Assembly: GCA_002347025.1 (NCBI GenBank)
Contig: DEAE01000029.1
Location: forward strand, 87,466-151,465
DNA from: Acidobacteria bacterium UBA2990
Lineage (GTDB): Bacteria; Acidobacteriota; Vicinamibacteria; Vicinamibacterales; UBA8438
Length of the DNA: 64,000 nt
Direction of reading: 5' to 3'
Below are positions 52,689-61,316 of this stretch, piece after piece (within the stretch, counting starts at the first letter, position 1; each line of letters starts with the position of its first letter). The position numbers and the translations under genes were made by a program. Under the pieces are notes generated by a model. That model was not told the DNA's origin. It ran no database searches and worked only from the letters and a program-made list of their open reading frames with translations.

Positions 52689-53118
52689 CAACCAAGAAAC
52701 TCAGCCTGCAGGACATCCCCAAACCAATCGACTTTTGAAGTCTTTTTTCACCTGGAGATCAATGACTCCAGTCGAGCGGAACAGGAATGTTGCTTCGGTC
52801 TCGCTGTCCGGGAAAGCGCGGCACTCTCCATAATCGAACTGCTCGTGCAGCCTATGCCTCGGTTGATTCCGGGATGATGCGATCAACCGCCCGATCAATC
52901 GAAAAACCACCACTCCCGACTTTTAAAACCGAGCGTACTTAGCAGCCATGCTAGGGGCTCAACTGACTTGTGTATATGAGAAGCACCCGCCCGCATGGAC
53001 GCTGTCCAAATCTAAGCCAGTTACACAGAACGCCCGGCCAGCAGGCAAAACCTTGATGCTAACTGGCCGGGCATTGGATTCCACTTTCGCGATGTGAACC
53101 GAAGCTAGTCGGTAACAC
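52689..53118. other. Gene-free stretch between bactofilin and the HU-type gene
   Basis: 430 bases without a convincing gene. It contains GGTTGAT/ATCAACC (52861-52888), a 7-bp inverted repeat, and the 10-bp hairpin at 53032-53072. A 70-codon minus-strand frame at 52701-52913 has no recognisable family and I do not call it. Confidence 0.5.
53032..53072 (-). terminator. Possible 3' hairpin of the HU-type gene
   Basis: GCCCGGCCAG (53032-53041) and CTGGCCGGGC (53063-53072) form a perfect 10-bp stem with a 21-base loop. It lies 47 bases beyond the HU-type stop. No U-tract follows on either strand, so it is a processing/stability hairpin or a weak terminator at best. Confidence 0.35.
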
Positions 53119-53451
53119 CTACACCATATCTTTGAGTTTCTTCAGGGCAAGAACCTTTACACGAGTACTCGCAGGTTTTGCCTTCACATCCATCAATTCC
53201 CCAGGACGAAACGGATTCGGGACATTCTTTCTCGCTGGCCTCCGTGGGGTCGTCACGGTCTTAATTTTCATCAAGCCCGGAATCGTACACATACCAACGG
53301 CACCCTTTTTAACGTGCCGTCCGATGACGTCTCCCAGCGCATCCAGAACAGATGCCACTTGACGCTTCGACAGCTCGGTCGTCTCAGCTATATCGGTTAA
53401 CATCTGGGTCTTCGTCATTGCCGTGGTAACTTTGCCCTTACCTTTTGCCAA
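53119..53451 (-). CDS. HU-family DNA-binding protein
   Basis: A histone-like dimeric DNA-bending protein. MTKTQMLTDIAETTELSKRQV forms the N-terminal helices. IPGLMKIKTVTTPRRPARKNVPNPF matches the DNA-binding arm, where P-x-R-x-A-R-N-P is usual and K replaces a residue here. VKVLALKKLKDMV closes the fold. The TTG at 53451, with TAGGAGG just upstream, gives about 110 residues with a basic lead (AKGKGK). The frame also has ATG at 53481 and 53418. The family member (HU or IHF-like) cannot be fixed. Confidence 0.88.
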   Translation of the reverse strand: MAKGKGKVTTAMTKTQMLTDIAETTELSKRQVASVLDALGDVIGRHVKKGAVGMCTIPGLMKIKTVTTPRRPARKNVPNPFRPGELMDVKAKPASTRVKVLALKKLKDMV

Positions 53452-53627
53452 CTTCTTCCTCCTAGTGCTAAAAACCAACATTCACAATCCAGCCCGCATC
53501 ATAACCGAAGCCACCCAAAACGGTTTACCTAAATACTGCTCCAACCGTCAAAGAGCAAAAGCTTCTCTAACCCGATCCAGGTATTGACGTTCTTTCACTT
53601 CCATGATTCAGTTTCGAACACTGTTCC

Positions 53628-54986
53628 TTAATAGTCATCTGACCTGAGGGATGCTCGAATAATTTCTCGGTCGTTGCGGTGCACGATGTGGCCATTCGCA
53701 TAAGCAGGATGGGACCAATTCACCATCCTTTCGGCTATCCGGCCATGAGGAGTGCGCGAACCAGAGCCCGCTGTTGGTTCAATCAACCGCGTACGGCCAA
53801 GCTCAACATATCCGCTCGGGGTGAAGCGTGCCATGATCAGCAATCCTTCATCGTTATTGACAAAATATCTATCCCCATGTCTGACAAAAAAAGCGGTACT
53901 CCAACGAGCCTGTGCTGTCATCTCCGGACTCATCCATAGGCGCCTACCCGTTTGCGCGTCCAATCCTCGAAGCTCACCATAGCTATCTACCCCATAAACA
54001 TAGTCGTCGATGATCAGTGGAGTCGTCACCATGGCATGCAATGTATCTGTCTCCCCTGGCAATTCGCTGCGGCTCTGACCCTGCCACAACCTCGTTGCAT
54101 CAGGCCTGTCCTGATTCAACCGCATCATCAACGAACCATTGAAAAACTGAGACACCAGTAGATAGTCCCCGCTTCGTACTGGTGTCGCTACCGTGACCCC
54201 CATTGACACCTCCCACGGCTGATCCCAATACAATTCGCCGTTTTCAGGGTTCAACGAGGCGAGAGCATCTGGGTGCCATACGATCAACTGGGGAACCCCT
54301 CCTGCTTCATAAATGACGAGCTGCGAATAGCCCATCTCCGGGCCGACCTTAATTGCACGCCACAGTTCCATCCCGCTTTCTTTCTCAAAGGCTACGACAA
54401 GGGCATCTGGCTGTCCCCCCACAAGAGCTATGAGACGTTCCCCATCGACAAGCGGCGCACTCACTACACCCCATACAGGCACTGCCGTTCCATACTCAGC
54501 GACGTAATCCTTTTCCCACAGAACCCTACCTGTTTCCACATCGAAACAAAACAAACGACCAGTAGCGCCGACGACATACACACGACCTTCATCCACGGTT
54601 GGGGTGGCCCGAGGTCCAACCGCATAGCTCACCGAAAGCATTCGGTAAGATGTCTCCCATTCGTACGTCCACAACACGGCTCCAGACTCTTCACTCAGTG
54701 CAATAACCCGCTCAGTTCCATCAAGGGTCCGAGAAGCTGGGTGCTCGACCCAATCTGTAATGAAGACGCGACCATCTGCAACAGCCGGTCCTGAATAACC
54801 AGACCCGATAGGAGCACGCCAGCGGACTAACAATTCATCAGGCAGCTCTTCGACAATGCCATACTCTCGCCAGTGGGCCGCTCGATCGACCCCTCTCCAC
54901 TGTGGCCAATCGGCGCCGACAAGTTCTCCAGGAGCCAACCAAAGCATCACTACAGCCATTACAGGCGCCAAAACGTTTTTCCGCAT
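53628..54986 (-). CDS. Exported PQQ-like beta-propeller protein
   Basis: 452 residues from the ATG at 54986. A signal peptide (VLAPVMAVVMLWLAPGELVGA) is followed by DWPQWRGVDR, the usual opening of PQQ-like propeller proteins. Then come blades with VIALSEESGAVLWTYEW, LFCFDVETGRVLWEKD, LASLNPENGELYWDQPW and LRGLDAQTGRRLWMSP. No haem motif and no obvious PQQ-dehydrogenase catalytic Asp can be placed, so it may be a binding or assembly scaffold like BamB. The frame extends to 55205 across a C12 tract without any family-like sequence, so I reject that extension. Confidence 0.82.
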   Translation of the reverse strand: MRKNVLAPVMAVVMLWLAPGELVGADWPQWRGVDRAAHWREYGIVEELPDELLVRWRAPIGSGYSGPAVADGRVFITDWVEHPASRTLDGTERVIALSEESGAVLWTYEWETSYRMLSVSYAVGPRATPTVDEGRVYVVGATGRLFCFDVETGRVLWEKDYVAEYGTAVPVWGVVSAPLVDGERLIALVGGQPDALVVAFEKESGMELWRAIKVGPEMGYSQLVIYEAGGVPQLIVWHPDALASLNPENGELYWDQPWEVSMGVTVATPVRSGDYLLVSQFFNGSLMMRLNQDRPDATRLWQGQSRSELPGETDTLHAMVTTPLIIDDYVYGVDSYGELRGLDAQTGRRLWMSPEMTAQARWSTAFFVRHGDRYFVNNDEGLLIMARFTPSGYVELGRTRLIEPTAGSGSRTPHGRIAERMVNWSHPAYANGHIVHRNDREIIRASLRSDDY

Positions 54987-55167
54987 CCCTACACCTTCCA
55001 CATCAGATTCAACCTTAAAAACAGAGGCTTGTCTGCACCTGCAACCTCGAAGCACTCGCTTATCTGTAACACAAGACATACAGACAACTTCACGGTGAAC
55101 ATTTGGCGCCCAGCCGGAACACCATTCGCCGGAAGGCCCGAAATGAACTGCTGTCCAAGGGGCAGTT

Positions 55168-55179
55168 CCCCCCCCCCCC
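55168..55179. repeat. Homopolymer tract of 12 C (12 G on the minus strand)
   Basis: An uninterrupted run of twelve C lies about 180 bases upstream of the PQQ-like gene start at 54986. It is the longest homopolymer I noticed in the window and could vary in length by slippage. Confidence 0.9.
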
Positions 55180-55278
55180 TTGAATTGTTGACATCGGTCT
55201 TCCATGACTATTTAGGTGGAGGGCTAGAAACAGCTATCACCGCGGCCTGACATCTTCCTTCTATGACCTTCAGGCTGA

Positions 55279-55752
55279 CTATCGCCCGTGGTCAAAGCTG
55301 TCTAACCACGTTTTGACGAGGCCCTTAGCCTTCTTCACTTCTGAAGAAGTCATCTTGGAAACCACAACATCACGGTTTCGCCGAAACATCTTGCGACTTT
55401 CGCCACACGATTGCCTGGTGGCCAACTCAAGCCATCGATAGGCTTCAACGTAATCCAGAGAGACACCTTTACCCAGAGCATAGGCAACTCCCAGACTCCC
55501 TTGAGCCCTGGCCTCACCCTGCTGGGCAGCTAGTGAAAGCCACTGAGCTGCTTCTACATCATCCTGACCGACCCCTCGACCACCGGCATACATCAGACCG
55601 AGTTTCCGTTGGGCGACAGGATCTCCTGCCTCAGCACTCACCTTCACCTCATCCAATACAGGTTGAGCCTTAAGGGGTTGGCCTAATCCTAAATCGAGAC
55701 TAGTAAGACAAAATCCTAGGATTAAAGTGTATATCCACCTAAAGTCCTCCAT
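55279..55752 (-). CDS. Exported Sel1-repeat protein
   Basis: 157 residues. A signal-like N-terminus (IYTLILGFCLTSLDLGLG) precedes two full Sel1-like repeats (AQRKLGLMYAGGRGVGQDDVE and AQGSLGVAYALGKGVSLDYVE, with AAQWLSLAAQQGEA between). The C-terminal helix is charged. Sel1 repeats serve as protein-interaction scaffolds. It lies next to the broken cupin gene, 19 bases downstream of its stop. Confidence 0.82.
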   Translation of the reverse strand: MEDFRWIYTLILGFCLTSLDLGLGQPLKAQPVLDEVKVSAEAGDPVAQRKLGLMYAGGRGVGQDDVEAAQWLSLAAQQGEARAQGSLGVAYALGKGVSLDYVEAYRWLELATRQSCGESRKMFRRNRDVVVSKMTSSEVKKAKGLVKTWLDSFDHGR

Positions 55753-55770
55753 GATTACACCAACTAGTAC

Positions 55771-56137
55771 CTAGAGGATGGGTGCCACCAAATAGGCATC
55801 ATCATGATCCACGGGCTCAAACCACTCAACCTCTGAGCCACGCAATGACAGCATTACCATCGATTCATCTGGAGCCGAACCATGCCAGCGAACCACACCA
55901 TCGGCCGTAAGCACTGGTTGCCACGGGCGAAGTTCCCGCAGCTCTCCACCCCTTTCTTGAACACGCCCCCTGCCTTCTTCAACCAATAGTAGCTGCCCCA
56001 CGACTGTGCCAACTCGAACGCACCCTTGCCTCGAGACGGACCCGAGTTTTCAGAACATCTTCGCTATCCAGCCGAAGTGGATTTCCCCCGGCAAAGTTGA
56101 CTTGCAGCTCAAAAGCCTGAACTTGGATAATGTCCAA
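55771..56137 (-). pseudogene. Cupin-domain protein broken by a one-base frameshift
   Basis: From a TTG at 56137 one frame reads IIQVQAFELQVNFAGGNPLRL, then DSEDVLKTRVRLEARVRSSWHSRG, then stops. A second frame starting at 56001 continues with GQLLLVEEGRGRVQERGGEL, VVRWHGSAPDESMVMLSL. Together they make a full small cupin of about 121 residues. The frames join at CGTGGGGCAG: dropping one G of the G4 run (55996-55999) restores the reading. The first metal motif, normally WHxHxxGQ, here reads W-H-S-R-G/G-Q, so the second His ligand is lost too. It neighbours a carboxymuconolactone-decarboxylase-like gene, a frequent partner of cupins. Confidence 0.7.
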
Positions 56138-56308
56138 TCACCAGACCCTCGCAGTCACAATAACCATCACTGCCGCTAACCACACCCTGAGTCGACAACC
56201 TCCGGTCCGCATCATTCCAACCGATCTGTCATGGCGGTTTCCATCACACATATGAAGGCAATCCTGTACTCATGCCCTGGCGAACCTATAACTCTGGCAA
56301 CAACTGCC

Positions 56309-56662
56309 TTAGACCCTGCGCCGAGACTTCTTCCGCATAAACCAACCAACTGCTAACCGAACCACTACAGCTGGAACAGCAACGAACACTAAATCACCAG
56401 GCAGGGAACGGACATCCAAAGATGCGACCAACAGCCCTCCAAATCCAGCCAAGATGCCTGCCCCCACAGCAACAGTACCCCCACCTGTCAAAAGCCCGTT
56501 AGCCAGAAGGCCGCCCCCCAAGGCCGGCACCACTCCAAAAGCAATCGCCATAAAAACACTCAGGCTATCGAACATCCTAGGGTCTGCGATTCGGTAGGCA
56601 AGTAAAAGTCCAACCAGCCCAGACATTACACCAGTTCCACCGATAACTATTTTCCGGTTCAT
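56309..56662 (-). CDS. Small integral membrane protein of unknown function
   Basis: 117 residues with about four hydrophobic segments: IGGTGVMSGLVGLLLAYRIA, SVFMAIAFGVVPALGGGLLA, a Gly-rich AVGAGILAGFGGLLVASL, and LVFVAVPAVVVRLAVGWFM. It ends in a basic tail (RKKSRRR). I recognise no family. The ATG overlaps the stop of the upstream decarboxylase-like gene by 4 bases, so they are co-translated. Confidence 0.7.
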   Translation of the reverse strand: MNRKIVIGGTGVMSGLVGLLLAYRIADPRMFDSLSVFMAIAFGVVPALGGGLLANGLLTGGGTVAVGAGILAGFGGLLVASLDVRSLPGDLVFVAVPAVVVRLAVGWFMRKKSRRRV

Positions 56663-57297
56663 CGCGTGCCCTCAGAATCGGGTAATCCTTTGATCTCGGC
56701 TGGAAGCTGCACTCCGAGGGTGTTCTGAAACATCGCTAACTGGGTATAATTACCAACAATCAGGACAACTTCTCTCAACTCCTGTTGGCTATACCGGCTA
56801 GCCAATCCAGCCCATGTTGGGTGAGAAATGAATCGATTAAGGTGAAGCTCATCTGCGGAACGAAGCAGAAGTGCATCAAATTCATTCCAACCCGGAGCAT
56901 CTGGCCCCTTCGTCACCCTTGCTATTTCATCCTCCGTGAGTCCAGCTTCCCGCCCCATGAGGTTGTGGCGCCCCCATATGTAGTCGCCTCGAGAAAGCCA
57001 AGCGGTTCGAAGGATTATCAACTCTTTGTCTCGAAGAGGGATACTGTAATTGCTTACGAAATTAATCGTGTAGTCCCAATACTTCCGACAGGTCTCAATG
57101 TCTTCTGGACAGAATTGCCTCAGTGGAATCAACCCTGACGCCTCATCTGACACCGTGATTCTTGGCCTAATCAGGCGATCAAATGATCCCACCCGAGGAA
57201 TCAATGTCTGGGAATTGGCACCCTCCTGCGTAAACACCCCAACCGGATTTATGAGTATTCCAAGGCTAAATGTCACAACTGTGAGGCATTTCATCAA
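56659..57297 (-). CDS. Exported carboxymuconolactone decarboxylase-like protein
   Basis: 212 residues with a signal peptide (VVTFSLGILINPVGVFTQ). The CMD/AhpD-like domain reads YWDYTINFVSNYSIPLRDKE, then ELIILRTAWLSRGDYIWGRH, GLTEDEIARVTKGPDAPGW and ELREVVLIVGNYTQLAMFQN. The CxxC pair of AhpD is absent, so peroxidase-type activity is unlikely. Such domains also act in decarboxylation or dehalogenation. Substrate is unknown. Export to the periplasm is unusual for the superfamily but common in this kind of genome. Confidence 0.82.
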   Translation of the reverse strand: MMKCLTVVTFSLGILINPVGVFTQEGANSQTLIPRVGSFDRLIRPRITVSDEASGLIPLRQFCPEDIETCRKYWDYTINFVSNYSIPLRDKELIILRTAWLSRGDYIWGRHNLMGREAGLTEDEIARVTKGPDAPGWNEFDALLLRSADELHLNRFISHPTWAGLASRYSQQELREVVLIVGNYTQLAMFQNTLGVQLPAEIKGLPDSEGTR

Positions 57298-57542
57298 AGA
57301 CCTCCTCTTGTTCCGAAATATTAGTGTAGTTGTCTGGAAATCCCGAACCCCTATGCCATGGCCTGAATCAAATATTTAGCCGACAATTTTTGCCGAATTT
57401 CGACTACCCTCTCCCTCGCCACATCATCGAGAAAACCTTACCTCTCGCCCCCGTTGAGGTCAATGAACGCCGATAACTTGATTTAATCTGTTACCTTAGA
57501 GCGACGCTAAATGTTTTGACCTTCTACGACAGGTAAATGCCA

Positions 57543-58883
57543 ATGAACCGACTTGTTTGGCCATCGATGATAGTTCTCCTGACTCTCGGACATTCTGGAA
57601 CCACTGAAGGCGATGAGCGATGGCCTCAGTTTAGAGGACCCGGCGCTCGAGGAATCTCACAGGAGACTGCCTTACCGACCCGTTGGAGTGAGACGGAAAA
57701 CATAGCCTGGAGTACCAACATACCCGGATTGGGCTGGAGTTCCCCAATCATCTGGGGTGATTCGGTCTATCTCACCAGTGTCGTGAGTAGCGACTCCATC
57801 GAGGAACCCCTGGGAGGTCTCTATCGTGGTCAAGAGACCTGGCTGCCTTCCACCGCAGAGCACCGTTGGATCGTTACCGCCATAAATGTCGAGACCGGCG
57901 CCATAAGGTGGGAACGTGAAGTGCACCGAGGCAGTCCAGCTCAGGGGCACCACCTAAAGAACACCCTAGCCTCTGAGACGCCGGTGACCGATGGTCATTC
58001 CATTTACGTCTACTTCGGCAATGTTGGCATTTTTGCTCTGGATACCGAAGGCAACCTGCTGTGGACCCACGAGCTTGACTCGTCGATCACCCGCCTTGAA
58101 TGGGGAACTGCCGCCTCTCCTGTCTTGGCCAACAACAGGCTCTTTGTTGTTAACGACAATGAAGCCCAATCGTACCTCGTTGCCTTAAGCACCGAAACGG
58201 GTGCCGAGCTTTGGAGAGCCCATCGTGATGAAGGCACGAACTGGTCGACACCCTTTATTTGGGAGAATCCTTTACGAACCGAGATCGTCACGACAGGCAG
58301 TGACAGGGTCCGTTCTTACAACCTCGACGGAGAACTGCTTTGGGAGCTGACGGGCATGTCATCGATCACCATCCCGACTCCATTCGCAGCCTTTGACCTT
58401 CTCTATCTGAGTTCTGGGTACCTCGGGGATCAGAACCGTCCAGTCTTCGCGATTCGTCCAGGGGCTACCGGTGACATCTCCCTTGATGCACCAAAGACAT
58501 CAAATCGATTCATTGCCTGGTCACACCCTCAAGCTGCACCCTACAACCCGTCACCACTCGTCTATGGTGATTACTATTACACCCTATTCGACAGAGGATT
58601 CTTCACCTGCCACAACGCCAGGACTGGGGAAGAGATCTACTCCAGACAACGCATTGACGTTGGTGCGGCATTCACCTCCTCACCATGGGCTTACGACGAC
58701 AAGATTTTTGTGTTAAGCGAGGAGGGAGATACCTTTATCCTTCGAGCCGGTCAGACATTTGAAGTTCTTGGACGTAACTCCTTAAACGAACTAACACTAG
58801 CAACTCCGGCCATCGCACACGATAGCCTTTTCATTCGGACCCGCTCGAAACTCTATCGGATTAGTGAAGACACAGGCCAGTGA
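57543..58883 (+). CDS. Exported PQQ-like beta-propeller protein
   Basis: About 446 residues. A signal peptide (LVWPSMIVLLTLGHSGTTEG) is followed by RWPQFRGPGARGISQE and the usual N-terminal block NIAWSTNIPGLGWSSPIIWGD. The blades include INVETGAIRWEREVHRG, LDTEGNLLWTHELD, LSTETGAELWRAH and NARTGEEIYSRQRI. It is similar in plan to the propeller at 53628-54986. No haem motif. An ATG at 57537 is also possible; AGG lies at better spacing from 57543. It probably forms an operon with the quinoprotein dehydrogenase downstream. Confidence 0.82.
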   Translation: MNRLVWPSMIVLLTLGHSGTTEGDERWPQFRGPGARGISQETALPTRWSETENIAWSTNIPGLGWSSPIIWGDSVYLTSVVSSDSIEEPLGGLYRGQETWLPSTAEHRWIVTAINVETGAIRWEREVHRGSPAQGHHLKNTLASETPVTDGHSIYVYFGNVGIFALDTEGNLLWTHELDSSITRLEWGTAASPVLANNRLFVVNDNEAQSYLVALSTETGAELWRAHRDEGTNWSTPFIWENPLRTEIVTTGSDRVRSYNLDGELLWELTGMSSITIPTPFAAFDLLYLSSGYLGDQNRPVFAIRPGATGDISLDAPKTSNRFIAWSHPQAAPYNPSPLVYGDYYYTLFDRGFFTCHNARTGEEIYSRQRIDVGAAFTSSPWAYDDKIFVLSEEGDTFILRAGQTFEVLGRNSLNELTLATPAIAHDSLFIRTRSKLYRISEDTGQ

Positions 58884-59048
58884 CCCAGGCCTCGGACATC
58901 CCTTCACCGAGACCAGGAATGCGTCATCAAGGCAGATCAGCCACTTTTCGTTCAGGCATGTCACAGACGGGCAGACAATGAGTCATCCCACTCTTTCGCA
59001 GATCGCACTGGCTATACGATTCCTTTTGAGACTAAGGTGTCCTTAAAT

Positions 59049-61064
59049 ATGAAAACCATTCCTATCGCATTGATCTTCATAATCATCACTAGTCCTGCAC
59101 TAGCTCAGAGCGATACTAACTGGCCGGTCTATCTCGGAGACAATGGACGCCGACACTACTCTGACCTCGACGAGATCACTCGTGAAAACGTGACACAGCT
59201 AGAAGTAGCTTGGGTCTACAACTCTGGTGACCTGCGAGGCAGTCGATCCACGATGTACACGAGCCCACTAGTCATAAATAGAGTGCTCTACGGTCTCTCT
59301 CCACTCCTCGATGCCTTTGCTTTAGATGCTGCCACAGGCGAAGAATTGTGGAGATTCGAGCCCGGTCTGAGAGGAGCGGCCCAACGAGGCCTGATGTGGT
59401 GGGAAAGAAACGGCAACAAACGCCTTTTCTACACCGCTGGACACACCCTGTTTGCACTTGATCCATCGAATGGCACACCGATCTTGAGTTTTGGTAACAA
59501 CGGTCAACTAGACTTGACCCCGAACATCAACCGGACTGGCAATATAAGTGTCACAGTGCCTGGAATCGTATTCGAGAACACTCTGATTCTCGGATTTTCA
59601 ACTGCCGAAGATAGTAGCGCCTTCCCAGGCTCCATACGAGCCTTCAGCGCTCTTGACGGAGATCTGGTCTGGCAATTTGACACAATCCCTGCCCCCGACT
59701 CACCCGGGTCTGACACCTGGGCCGACGGCTCGCTAGCTTCTGCTGGCGGAGCCAACGTGTGGACTGGAATGACCCTCGATGAGGAACGCGGCCTCCTCTT
59801 TGCCCCGACCGGTTCAGCTACCCCAGATTTTTACGGTGCAAACAGACTCGGCGATAACCTCTATGCCAATTGCTTGCTCGCCATCGACGCCAGAACGGGC
59901 CAACTCGAGTGGCACTTTCAGGTGGTCCGTCACGACCTGTGGGACCGTGACAACCCATCCCCTCCCACTCTTGTCCAATTGAACCGGGGCGGCCGAACCA
60001 TCGATGCCGTGGCACTCACCACCAAATCTGGCCACCTCTACGTGTTTGACCGTGAAACCGGAGAATCGATCTATCCCATCACTGAGGTGCCCCAGCTCCC
60101 CAGTTCGCTGCCCGGAGAATCCCCAGCACCTTCACAACCAATGTCATCCATCGCCTTCAGCCGTCAGGTCTTCGAAATTACCGAGCGGAACGAACAGGCT
60201 CAACGTTTCGTAGCTGAACAAATAGAAGGATGGGATCTGAGGCCTGGAGCACCCCCACGTGTAGGGACCGTATTGCTACAACCATGGTACGACGGAGGCG
60301 CTGAATGGGGGGGGTCTGCGTTCGATCCTGCTAGCAACAACCTCATCCTCAATGCCAACGATGTCCCAGGCATCCTAGAACTCAAGGAAGTACCAGCCGG
60401 GTTTAGCTCGTACGGTATTTATGCGCAACACTGCGGGGGCTGCCATGGTTTGACCCTCCAAGGCACCGAAACAGCCCCTTCTCTTTTAGATGTAAGAAAC
60501 CGTCTTTCTACCGAAGAGATCTCTCAGATCATCCGTGGGGGCAGTGGCCGCATGCCCGGATTTCCTCAATTCGATGAGATCGAGCGACGAGCACTCATGC
60601 GCTATATCTCGTCACCAGAACCAAGTGTAGATGCACCTACCACCAATGTCACCTATGCCCTCGGCGGCTATATCTATCTGCGTGACCACGAGGGCCTCCC
60701 CGGCAACACTCCTCCGTGGGGCACTCTCAACTCTATTGACCTCAACACCGGTGAGATTGCTTGGGCCGTTCCGTTCGGCAACTATCTTTCCCATCCTAAC
60801 CTTGGATTCGGAGCCGTCAATTATGGCGGGCCTGTGGTCACAGCCTCTGGCCTCATCTTTATCGGTGCCACGCCAGACAAAATGTTCCGAGCCTACGACA
60901 CACGAAGTGGTGACATCCTCTGGGAAGCTGAGCTTAGTGCCGCTGGCTTCTCGACACCAGTTACTTACGGCGTCAACGGCAAACAATTTGTCGTCATCGC
61001 CGCTGGTGGGGGTCGTACAGGCCCTCCTTCCGGCGCGGAATATATAGCCTTCAGCCTGCCATAG
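59049..61064 (+). CDS. PQQ-dependent dehydrogenase with an inserted cytochrome c domain
   Basis: 671 residues. The signal peptide (IPIALIFIIITSPALAQ) is followed by NWPVYLGDNGRRHYSDLDEI and EVAWVYNSGDL, the start typical of quinoprotein glucose/alcohol dehydrogenases. PQQ-propeller blades follow (LDAATGEELWRFEP, GAVYGADNRLGDN-like FYGANRLGDNLYANC, VRHDLWDRDNPSPPTLV). A cytochrome c module with CGGCHG (residues 462-466) and a likely axial Met (GRMPGFP) lies between blades. The last blades then resume (GYIYLRDHEGLPGN, FRAYDTRSGDILWEAEL). Electrons would pass from periplasmic substrate via PQQ to haem. The substrate is not readable. AAGG lies before the ATG at 59049. Confidence 0.88.
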   Translation: MKTIPIALIFIIITSPALAQSDTNWPVYLGDNGRRHYSDLDEITRENVTQLEVAWVYNSGDLRGSRSTMYTSPLVINRVLYGLSPLLDAFALDAATGEELWRFEPGLRGAAQRGLMWWERNGNKRLFYTAGHTLFALDPSNGTPILSFGNNGQLDLTPNINRTGNISVTVPGIVFENTLILGFSTAEDSSAFPGSIRAFSALDGDLVWQFDTIPAPDSPGSDTWADGSLASAGGANVWTGMTLDEERGLLFAPTGSATPDFYGANRLGDNLYANCLLAIDARTGQLEWHFQVVRHDLWDRDNPSPPTLVQLNRGGRTIDAVALTTKSGHLYVFDRETGESIYPITEVPQLPSSLPGESPAPSQPMSSIAFSRQVFEITERNEQAQRFVAEQIEGWDLRPGAPPRVGTVLLQPWYDGGAEWGGSAFDPASNNLILNANDVPGILELKEVPAGFSSYGIYAQHCGGCHGLTLQGTETAPSLLDVRNRLSTEEISQIIRGGSGRMPGFPQFDEIERRALMRYISSPEPSVDAPTTNVTYALGGYIYLRDHEGLPGNTPPWGTLNSIDLNTGEIAWAVPFGNYLSHPNLGFGAVNYGGPVVTASGLIFIGATPDKMFRAYDTRSGDILWEAELSAAGFSTPVTYGVNGKQFVVIAAGGGRTGPPSGAEYIAFSLP

Positions 61065-61316
61065 AGGCCAGCCAGACCATCTTCTTATCGAAGAATTGGC
61101 ATAGGTTTCGTTTCCATGCCATTCCCATGTTGGCTGCTAGCAGTTGAACTGCCTGACCAGCCGCGTTACCCTAGGAGCAGCCTGTGAGCAAATGCTGGAT
61201 TCAGTTAAGCCGATCCTCATGACATGAATCGTTGGCAAACGTGCTAGAGGCCACCACCTGGAAAAGACTGGACCGCATTCCCAGGAACCTACCTTAAACC
61301 ATAGCAAACACTATAG

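Noticed and set aside
52701..52913. 70-codon minus-strand frame downstream of the bactofilin gene
   Set aside because: No ribosome-binding site, recognisable domain or neighbouring gene supports it.
53628..55205. Long form of the PQQ-like gene starting at 55205
   Set aside because: The extra 73 residues cross a G12 tract, are Cys/Trp-rich and lack similarity; the signal peptide begins at 54986.
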